From AC-32 sp963719275 (GTDB lineage: Bacteria; Actinomycetota; Thermoleophilia; Gaiellales; Gaiellaceae), in contig CAVRBT010000023.1 in the NCBI GenBank assembly GCA_963719275.1, positions 1-64,000 of the forward strand: DNA of 64,000 nucleotides. The letters are read 5' to 3'. Positions 58,084-64,000 of the stretch are shown one piece after another (positions within the stretch are counted from its first letter, which is position 1; each line of letters opens with the position of its first letter). The notes below the pieces were generated by a model that was not told the origin of the DNA, ran no database searches, and worked only from the letters and a program-made list of their open reading frames with translations. The translations under genes were made by a program, and so were the position numbers.

Positions 58084-58412
58084 TCACGGGGTAGTGGCCC
58101 TCGCCGGGCCAGGCGAGAGGATCAGGATGATTTGGGGCGCCGTGCTCGCTTCCGACGCTGTGCCGCTCGCCGGCTCAAACGTGACCAACGTGCCAGGCCG
58201 AGCCTCGAGCAGGTCACCGCCCGCCTCGATGCGCGTTTCTCCCTCTACGACCGTCAGCCACGCGCGTTCACGGACCTGGGGGTCGCCTAGTTCCTGACCG
58301 GGTGCGAGGCGAATGACGATCGCCGGCGCCCCATCGACTGTCTCTAGCACAGCCGGCGAACGTGGTTCCTTCGGGTGCCTCGATCTGTGTCAGATCCCAG
58401 GACTGCACCGCA
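58084..58412 (-). pseudogene. Cupin protein, frameshifted
   Basis: SWDLTQIEAPEGTTFAG at the 5' end and VLETVDGAPAIVIRLAPGQE onward (WLTVVEGETRIEAGGD, ARPGTLVTFEP) in a second frame make one small cupin. An extra base at about 58350 separates them. GTG 58350 could still start the larger, metal-site-free fragment. Confidence 0.6.
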
Positions 58413-58491
58413 GCGATCCTAGGGCATGACTACGAACGACTACGTGCTGTGTCGGCAAAAGGGGCACGCTCGCCCGGCAGGCTGTCGACCG

Positions 58492-58686
58492 TCAAGTGTG
58501 GTCGGGCGGGCGTGGATCGCTCAGGCCGAGTAGTTCGAGGGGAACGGCGAGCTCTCGTGGGTCGCCCGCAACTAGCCCGTCGCCGGCCCTCTCGTACACG
58601 AGCACCGGGAGACAGAGGACGACGTTGTCTCCGAGTTCGATCTGCTGCAGTTCGGTTCCACTAGGAGCGATGGCAGTGATGAGCAT
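58492..58686 (-). CDS. Small hypothetical protein (64 aa)
   Basis: ATG 58686 has TTAGGAGGACCGCC upstream (AGGAGG). LITAIAPSGTELQQIELGDN, VVLCLPVLVYERAGDG, ending in a charged Pro-rich tail. No family recognised; beta-rich pattern. Confidence 0.55.
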   Translation of the reverse strand: MLITAIAPSGTELQQIELGDNVVLCLPVLVYERAGDGLVAGDPRELAVPLELLGLSDPRPPDHT

Positions 58687-58947
58687 GGCGGTCCTCCTAA
58701 ACTTCGCACACCAGAACAAGCGAGGTATCCCACCGGCCGCGCTTGCCTGCAAGTGCCGCAGATCGCGCCAAAGCTGGCTGCCCAGAGCAACTCGCCGTTC
58801 GCCCCCTTCTACTTGGGCTCGAGCTCACCGACCGCAAGACGTTTCCGGCCTTGCTAGTCGTTCAGCCGCTCTAGTTCGTCACCGAGCTCACCCGAGGCGC
58901 TTCGAGAGCACGCTCGTAGTAGTCCCGAGCTCGAGGCAAACGAGCCA

Positions 58948-59152
58948 ATCACTGCCCAAAGGGACGGATTCACGGATCCCCAGACCTTTTCCCCTGCAAA
59001 CTGGCCGTTTCCCGGGGAGCCACAACGGGGATGCCGTTCATGGACCCTCCCGTCGCACGCCACTGCGATCTCGGTAGCCGCCGCCGTGATGTGGGGCGAA
59101 GGCTATGGCCCGGTTGGGCCAGTACTTCTCGCGTCTGCTAGGCGTGCCCATC
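58948..59152. repeat. 190-nt structured repeat, copy R1
   Basis: Aligned with R2 and R3: ACTGCCCAAAGGGACGGA, CCCCTGCAAACTGG followed by GTTTCCCGGGG, then GCCGTGATGTGGGGCGAAGG and CAGTACTTCTCGCGT. Contains a hairpin with AAAC/GTTT and CCCC/GGGG pairing. The most diverged copy and 3.5 kb from the others. Confidence 0.65.
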
Positions 59153-59399
59153 AGCCTTTAGCGAGCCCGTCTGTCTGCGCGGCCAGCTCGGCGTCACGGT
59201 CGGTGATCGCCTGCGCCGCTTGCGTCCACCAGTGCACGACGACCCGGTTCCAGTGGATCGAGATGTCGGGATGATGATGCTCTGTCTCGGCGACCTCGGC
59301 CAGACGGTTGACGAAGTTGATCGCCGCCGAGAACTCTTTGAAGCGGGACTCGCGCTCTAGCGCCCCTTCGATTTCGGCCCAGTCCTCGGGCACCTCCAT
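59151..59399 (-). CDS. phhB: Pterin-4a-carbinolamine dehydratase
   Basis: 82 aa from ATG 59399, with GGAGGTGAGAGC upstream. Signature EHHHPDISIHWNRVVVHWWT and FSAAINFVNRLAEVAE match DCoH/PhhB, which dehydrates 4a-hydroxytetrahydropterins. Slightly short at the N-terminus. No phenylalanine hydroxylase nearby. Confidence 0.9.
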   Translation of the reverse strand: MEVPEDWAEIEGALERESRFKEFSAAINFVNRLAEVAETEHHHPDISIHWNRVVVHWWTQAAQAITDRDAELAAQTDGLAKG

Positions 59400-59853
59400 G
59401 CTCTCACCTCCCGCATCCGCGTCGGTCCCACCTCCCAATCGTGCGCGTTCGCCGAAACCGACGGAGGGAGGTCATCTCTCCCGATCCTTGTTCTGGCGCC
59501 GGGCTGTCTTGGCCGCACAGCCAGCGATGGGACACGCTTGACGCCCCGCATCGTCGCCCTGCCACACGTCTCGTACGACCCCTCGCGCGGGTCATCCGCT
59601 TATGGCTTGGCCCTCCATGGAGGACCCAGCCTGTTTGATCGTTCTAACAGGGTGCCAATGCGTCAGCGCTGCGCAGCGGCTGACCTGGCTACGTCCCACC
59701 CAAGACCTAGAGTTAGCGATCGGCAACCTGGCTCCGCAAGCGGCCCTTGCACAATGCAAGCGGTGGGCCGGGCGGCGAGTTGAACGCGCCAGGCGCTAAG
59801 GCGCACCAGCCTGAAGGCGTGAGCCGGGTGGCAAGCGGCAGCCGACAGAAAGT

Positions 59854-59952
59854 TCAGGTCTTCTGCATGTGCTCGATGCGATCGGCGAGCAGGTGAAACG
59901 AACGCTGGGCTGCGTTTGCCAGGCCCATGAGCAGATGATTCATCTCGTCCAC
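59854..59952 (-). CDS. Possible short gene fragment
   Basis: The frame gives DEMNHLLMGLANAAQRSFHL followed by LADRIEHMQKT and a stop; GTG 59952 or ATG 59943 could start it. The helix pattern looks coding, and residues upstream in frame (GGEWVWVAPP) suggest a longer ancestral gene. Weak. Confidence 0.3.
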   Translation of the reverse strand: MDEMNHLLMGLANAAQRSFHLLADRIEHMQKT

Positions 59953-60511
59953 CGGCGGCGCGACCCAGACCCACTCGCCGCCTGCGCTGTCGCGTAGCGG
60001 GCAGAGACTTCACCTCGCGCCTAAAAGATCTCGTCGACTTCGTCCTCGAGTGCCACTGCGATCTCCTGTTCGGTTGCGGCAACACTAGAACAGGCAGTCG
60101 AGTCGGCTAAAAAGGGTCGGACGGCGAGCCGAACGCTCAGCGTTTCCCGTACGAGCCTCGACGACACCCGTCGAGGCGGGTCTCGGGGGCACCTAGCTCG
60201 AGGGTTGCCCGTCCCGTGACCCGCAATTAGCGGGATTATCCGCATGGACTTCCACCTATGCCGGCACGCGCCGGCGAGCGCCTGTAGTGTCGTCAGTAGC
60301 AGCGGGAAGAACGGTTTTGCGCAGTTCGGCTGAAGCGCTTTGCCTCTCTCTTTCTTTGTGGCGGAAGCGCTCGTCTGAGCCTTTTCGCGATCTGCCGCTC
60401 GACGCCTTGTTGTGGTGAGTTGTTTGCCCGGCGAAGCCCGCCTCCATGACGGTCTGACCTCGGAGGCCTAACAGCGCCTCCGCCCTGAACCGCGAGAGTG
60501 AGGAGCACGAG
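59953..60511. other. Gene-poor stretch
   Basis: Apart from short uncertain frames, no gene is seen. Immediately before the ABM gene is GGAGGC-CTAACAGC-GCCTCC (60461-60480), a hairpin in the leader. 59400-59853 likewise shows no reliable gene. Confidence 0.4.
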
Positions 60512-60826
60512 ATGTATGCCACCATCAGAAGGTACGAAGGTGTCGACGAGACTCGTTTGGTCGAGATCACCGAAAAGGCCAACGAGAACCTGATTCCCCG
60601 TCTGAGCGAGTTGCCGGGCTTCAGCGGTTACTTCCTGTTTGAGCCCGCGAACGGCGTCCTGACCTCGATCAGCCTGTTCGAGACGTCGAGCAACGTCGAC
60701 GAGTCGAACCGCATTGCGGCGAAGGTGTTGCAGGAGGAGAACCTGCAGCGGGTGATGCCGAGCCCGCCGAAGGTCACCTCCGGCAAGCTGATGGCGCACA
60801 AGATGCCCGAGTTTGTCGGCGTCTAA
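60512..60826 (+). CDS. ABM-like small protein, paralogue 2
   Basis: 104 aa from ATG 60512 with GAGGAGCACGAG. YATIRRYEGVDETRLVEITE, LPGFSGYFLFEPANGVLTSI. Same length and layout as paralogue 1 at 54285 on the other strand; both are followed by terminators with the same stem. Probably a duplication or co-transfer. Confidence 0.8.
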   Translation: MYATIRRYEGVDETRLVEITEKANENLIPRLSELPGFSGYFLFEPANGVLTSISLFETSSNVDESNRIAAKVLQEENLQRVMPSPPKVTSGKLMAHKMPEFVGV

Positions 60827-60845
60827 CCGCTTCGATCCGAACTGA

Positions 60846-60873
60846 GGAGAAGGCCCGCTTGCGGGCCTTCTCC
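60846..60873 (+). terminator. Hairpin terminator after ABM paralogue 2
   Basis: GGAGAAGGCCCGC-TT-GCGGGCCTTCTCC followed by TTT. A perfect 13-bp stem, nearly identical to the one at 54228. Confidence 0.88.
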
Positions 60874-61087
60874 TTTGACCGGCGCTTTCGAGCGGGCGCG
60901 AGTGGCCGGAACTCGCGTTCTACTGCCGGAAGCGCTCCGGCGCGAGCTCGGCGGCGACTGAGGATCAATCAGGCGACCCGGCGCCCCACGCGGCTCTCTA
61001 GCTCGGAGAGCGCAAACTTCTAAGGCGACAAGGAGGCCCGTGTTCGAGCGCTCCGCGGAAGACGATTCGGGCTGTCCCTGTCCCTAC

Positions 61088-61204
61088 CTACCGCCGCCGC
61101 CGGCCTCCGCGGGGCAAGAGATAGACCAGCGCGAGGATGGCGACGATGATCACCGCAGCGATGGCGACGATGGCGATGGTGGACGCAGCAAGGATCACGC
61201 GCAC
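61088..61204 (-). CDS. 38-aa single-pass membrane protein
   Basis: GTG 61204 (or 61198), with AAGGAAAAGAG upstream. One long hydrophobic helix ILAASTIAIVAIAAVIIVA then LALVYLLPRGGRRRR. Typical of tiny membrane proteins; unrecognised. Confidence 0.45.
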   Translation of the reverse strand: MRVILAASTIAIVAIAAVIIVAILALVYLLPRGGRRRR

Positions 61205-61413
61205 CTCTTTTCCTTCCGGCCAGCTCGCATAAACCTGAGCCCGGCCGGGATCATTTCGGGTCTCTCCATCGCTTCGCTCCCCAGAGAGCAACGCTGACAA
61301 GATCCCCACATCGGGCACGAGATTACATCGGGCACGGGATTGATACCGCCCTGCTGTAGCCGGGTCTCTCCTCAATGGACACCGGGCGAGGTCTTCGAGC
61401 GCTCAGCCCACGG

Positions 61414-61665
61414 CTACTGGGAGTATCCCTCAGTCACCTCGCCCTTGTGTGCGGCAAATGCAGCCAGAACCTCCCCCTTCTCCCGCTCCGACACCTTGAA
61501 GAAGTCAAGCGTTCGGCCGAGTTCAGCCGCGACTTCGTCGAATTCGGCGGGTGAGATCTTCAGTTGGCGATGTGCTTCTTCCAGGCCAAGAGGAGTACTG
61601 CCCGGTTTCGTGGCTGCATATTGCTGGGACCCGCCGGCAACGTCGCAGACCCAGAGGGTGCGCAT
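61414..61665 (-). CDS. C-terminal half of a truncated-haemoglobin-like protein
   Basis: 83 aa from ATG 61665, GGGGGGAGGAACTGAG upstream. LWVCDVAGGSQQY..LEEAHRQLKISPAEFDEV and LGRTLDFFKVSEREKGEVLA match group 1 truncated globins from the E/F region on, with the proximal His in EAH. The A-D helices are missing, yet the ribosome-binding site is strong. Confidence 0.6.
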   Translation of the reverse strand: MRTLWVCDVAGGSQQYAATKPGSTPLGLEEAHRQLKISPAEFDEVAAELGRTLDFFKVSEREKGEVLAAFAAHKGEVTEGYSQ

Positions 61666-61826
61666 GAACTCAGTTCCTCCCCCCTTGACGTTTTCGGTGC
61701 TCCATTCCATTCGGTGGGACGACATTCGCGCGCCGCGCTCGCTACTACGCCGAACCGCCCAGCTCGGATTCCACCTCGTCGCTTGGATCGGCGCCCTCTA
61801 ACCGTCGAGGTGGAGAAGGAGGCTGT

Positions 61827-62084
61827 ATGCCGACGCACGTCTACTTCAGCGGAGGGCTATCGATCACCGTCGAGGAGGACTTTGATCAGGTACAGCAGCG
61901 ACTCGAGCACGAGGCTGGCCTGTTCACGCTGATGACGGCTGCTGAGCCCGGCCACCGAGTCAGCATCCACCGCTCGGCCGTTGCGTACATCGAGGAGATT
62001 CCGCTCGGCGAGCAGGCAGAATCCCCGCGGAGACAAACGGCGGCCGCGAGACGCCGCGCTGCTTCGACTGAGTCCCGACACTGA
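61827..62084 (+). CDS. Hypothetical protein (85 aa)
   Basis: ATG 61827 with AAGGAGGCTGT. PTHVYFSGGLSITVEEDFDQ and RVSIHRSAVAYIEEI form a small beta domain, followed by a basic tail (RRQTAAARRRAAS). No family recognised. Confidence 0.65.
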   Translation: MPTHVYFSGGLSITVEEDFDQVQQRLEHEAGLFTLMTAAEPGHRVSIHRSAVAYIEEIPLGEQAESPRRQTAAARRRAASTESRH

Positions 62085-62133
62085 GTAGCGGCCCGACCTC
62101 GTTGCGCGGAGGTCTGAGCGCGGTCGGGGTCCC

Positions 62134-62385
62134 CTAACTGTGCGAGCTGAAACTCTTGACGGGCTTGTACGGGATCTCGACTGAACGCATCCGGCGAAGC
62201 CGCGCGCCGTGGCCCTGACGCCAGAGCGGCATAGTCATGAACCAGATCACGCTCAGGACGATGAGGCCAAGCGCTCCTGCCAGGAGGGCCAGCACGAACG
62301 TGCCGCTGACCATCCAGAGACCGATCAGCGCGCCCCAGAGCAAGAGTGCCCAGGTCATCTTCCGCCACTTGAGGAATCTCGTCAT
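62134..62385 (-). CDS. Small two-helix membrane protein (83 aa)
   Basis: Helices at about 10-30 (MTWALLLWGALIGLWMV) and 32-53 (TFVLALLAGALGLIVLSVIW) with a basic tail. GAAGGTGGTGTGAG precedes ATG 62385. Element E2 lies 50 nt upstream. Unknown. Confidence 0.6.
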   Translation of the reverse strand: MTRFLKWRKMTWALLLWGALIGLWMVSGTFVLALLAGALGLIVLSVIWFMTMPLWRQGHGARLRRMRSVEIPYKPVKSFSSHS

Positions 62386-62434
62386 CTCACACCACCTTCT
62401 CTAGAACTCTCGTGGAGAGCGGAATGCTCTCCCC

Positions 62435-62494
62435 TGCACTCAGGCCCGATCCGGGAGTCAAAGAGGAAGTGCGAGGAGCCTCGACGGCTTCCGC
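62435..62494 (-). repeat. Conserved upstream element, copy E2
   Basis: Counterpart of E1 at 54657, with the shared TGCACTCAGGCCCGAT and GAGCCTCGACG blocks. It lies in front of the two-helix gene. Confidence 0.55.
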
Positions 62495-62626
62495 GCTAGG
62501 TCTAGCGCCCCTCCAGCATAGCAGCATTTGTGCTAGGTGTTACAAAAATGGGTCGATAGACATGCGGCGCAGAGGTCACTTGCCGCGTCGAGCCAGCACT
62601 CGACCGCCGTCCCTGGCAATCGACTC

Positions 62627-62995
62627 CATCGCTGCCCCAAGAGGGCACGGACCCGGACCCTGCGGACTTTCCCCTGCAAACCGGACGTTTTCAGGGGACC
62701 GTCGGAAGGAGCCACGAGCTCCATCGTGGACCCCCTAGGCAAGCCGACGCCGTGATGGTGGGCAAAGGCCATGCCCCGTTGTGGCAGTACTTCTTGCGTT
62801 TGCTGGATAGGCACTCGAGGCCATTGCTGCCCCAAAGGGCACGGACCCCCGGACTCTGCGGCATCTTCCCTGCAAACCGGCCTTTTCTAGGGATCGCCGG
62901 AAGGGACCATCATCGCTTTCTTGGACCCCTGGCGGGCCGAACGCGGGCTAGTGGCGAAGGCCATTCCCCCGTTGCGGCAAATGAACCTGATGGCC
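62627..62995. repeat. 190-nt structured repeat, copies R2 and R3 in tandem
   Basis: R2 (62627-62820) and R3 (62820-62995) follow head-to-tail. Shared blocks: TGCCCCAA-GGGCACGGACC, CCCTGCAAACCGG, GGAAGG, TGGACCCC, GGCAAAGGCCAT or GGCGAAGGCCAT, CCCGTTG-GGCA. R2 folds as CCCCTG-C-AAAC-CGGAC-GTTT-T-CAGGGG. No gene overlaps convincingly. Confidence 0.75.
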
Positions 62996-62999
62996 AGGA

Positions 63000-63463
63000 C
63001 GCCGTATGGGGCTTGGCACGTGTCTGGCGAGTGATGCCAGAGAGCATCGACAGCTCATCCGAGTCGTTCTGGGTCCTTTTCGCGAGAGCGATGCCTGCCT
63101 TGTCGAGAGGTTGGAGCGGCGAACTCAGCGGCTTGCTCGCGCTCGGCACGTTCCTTCGGCGGGTCCCCGAGGGACCCGTGCAGATGGGACCGGCGTCGCG
63201 TGGGGTGGGTGCCCCGCACAACTGGAGGTTCACCTCTGGCGCTAGCTCGACGTCGGTCAGTATCCGGGTGATTGCGCCAGTCGCCGACCGCGAGTTGGCC
63301 TCCGGTCAGAAGCGTGAGCCGCTGCCGCTTCGTCAAGGGCTCGCCCAGCTCTGCGCACCGATCAATGCTACGAAGAGAAGCTCGAAATGCTGCGGACCTG
63401 GGGCGAAGGTCTCCTGAACGACGGCCGGGACGAGCCAAGAGCCGCCGGCAGGGCGATCATGAT
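63000..63463. other. Gene-poor stretch
   Basis: No gene, RNA or repeat recognised between the R3 repeat and the uncertain ORF at 63464. Confidence 0.35.
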
Positions 63464-63649
63464 GTGGTCGAGGAAATCGAGCTACTGCACGTCGACCTCT
63501 GGCACGCTCGTCAAGACACTGCCGAGGAGGCGGAGGCTGAGATCCAGCGAGCCGAGCCCGAAAGATCCAAGAGGCAGTTTGGCATCGCCCTTCAGCGCCG
63601 CATCAATGCTCTTCGCAGTCGTGGTCTGTCGAGCTCAGCCGAGAAGTAA
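63464..63649 (+). CDS. Possible helical ORF (61 aa)
   Basis: From GTG 63464: VEEIELLHVDLWHARQDTAE, a charged helix, then RQFGIALQRRINALRSRG. It may be the 3' end of a longer decayed gene, as the frame is open upstream. Weak evidence. Confidence 0.3.
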   Translation: MVEEIELLHVDLWHARQDTAEEAEAEIQRAEPERSKRQFGIALQRRINALRSRGLSSSAEK

Positions 63650-63857
63650 ACACGTTCTCCACAGCTCTACCCACAGCCAGGAGGCCGCTGCTCGCTCAAT
63701 GCTCGAGCGCATGAGGGCTATTCACCCACAGGATCGCGCCTAGGGCTTGGTACGAGTCGACGTCCGTTCTCAACGCGATGGAAGCGGCACACCCCCGCAC
63801 GAACGCATCCGGCGAACGAGCAAGATCGCGGGCTGCGATCCAAGCGGCGTGAACGAA

Positions 63858-63999
63858 CCTATTCCTGCTCGGCGTGGCGGACGCGGATCTCAAAGTCCAC
63901 GTCTCTCTCGCTCACGACCTTGGCCTCGGTGACGATCCAGTGCTCGCCGTCGAGGTTGATGGTGTCGCCGACCTGCAGGACCGCTCCAACGTAGTTCGT
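63858..63999 (-). CDS. C-terminal fragment of a hypothetical protein (start outside window)
   Basis: 46 residues up to a TAG: YVGAVLQVGDTINLDGEHWI then VTEAKVVSERDVDFEIRVRH. Short beta-rich pattern; family unknown. The 5' part lies beyond the window. Confidence 0.5.
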
Positions 64000-64000
64000 C

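Noticed and set aside
62390..62480. Glycine-riboswitch-like CACTCAGGC on the plus strand
   Set aside because: The GCCGAAGG core and second aptamer are absent; treated as element E2.
1..64000. CRISPR array or rRNA operon
   Set aside because: No regularly spaced repeats or rRNA sequence seen; the tandem repeats found are adjacent without spacers.

Overview
The window is very GC-rich, uses GTG and TTG starts freely, and is packed with overlapping stop/start junctions. It carries a BldC-like DNA-binding domain, an F420-type PPOX enzyme, a CysO/CysM/Mec cysteine set, a DUF6062 protein and a plain SigA. Together these point to the Actinomycetota, most likely the class Thermoleophilia (Gaiella/Solirubrobacter relatives). 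The phylum is fairly safe; the class is an inference.

Bases 1-26,700 are mostly ordinary chromosome. They hold a DNA-binding response regulator and a PAP2 phosphatase; an integrase relic; and a tight operon of a GAF/SpoIIE phosphatase, GDPD, L,D-transpeptidase and a TlpA-CcmH-CcdA cytochrome c biogenesis set. After these come small oxidoreductase and ferredoxin genes, a NarL-type two-component pair, an SPL-like radical SAM gene behind a possible SOS box, a transporter-like CNNM protein and a cupredoxin. The cysteine cluster (rhodanese-ThiF, CysO, CysM, Mec JAMM peptidase), the primary sigma factor and an M20 peptidase complete the stretch. Four copies of a two-hairpin intergenic repeat lie between genes here. 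A perfect palindrome forms the 3' end of cysO, so CysO has a 12-residue tail beyond its functional Gly-Gly.

Bases 27,600-37,400 form the most striking part: a fluoride-response island. I recognise four separate fluoride (crcB-motif) riboswitches, two on each strand. They stand in front of (i) a HEAT-repeat gene plus an unknown gene, (ii) a cation/proton antiporter, universal stress protein and DUF6062 operon, (iii) a 22-codon ORF with a perfect Shine-Dalgarno and nothing behind it on that strand, and (iv) an operon of two MutS-like ATPases, two CrcB fluoride channels and a triple-DUF190 protein. An internally deleted third crcB lies beside it.

Bases 37,400-40,940 are an arsenic island: two ArsR repressors, ArsM, two LMW-phosphatase-type arsenate reductases, an aquaporin and a small Cys-rich membrane protein. 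Matching TATCGA-N6-TCGATA operators sit in front of the units. Bases 40,930-47,980 are the phosphate regulon: a PhoB-like regulator, a PhoR-like kinase with no membrane segment, two PstS, PstC, PstA, PstB and PhoU.

Bases 48,000-53,760 return to ordinary genes (ATP-grasp, amidohydrolase, LacI regulator with twin operators, DUF899, DUF2182). A VOC gene is cut off at about 53,760, and from there to the end the sequence changes character. It holds short genes with strong ribosome-binding sites, hairpin terminators, a paralogous pair of ABM-like proteins, a three-copy 190-nt structured repeat, and several genes broken by small indels (flippase, CorA, cupin, possibly LapA). This looks like a low-constraint accessory region, although sequencing errors could explain some of the frameshifts.
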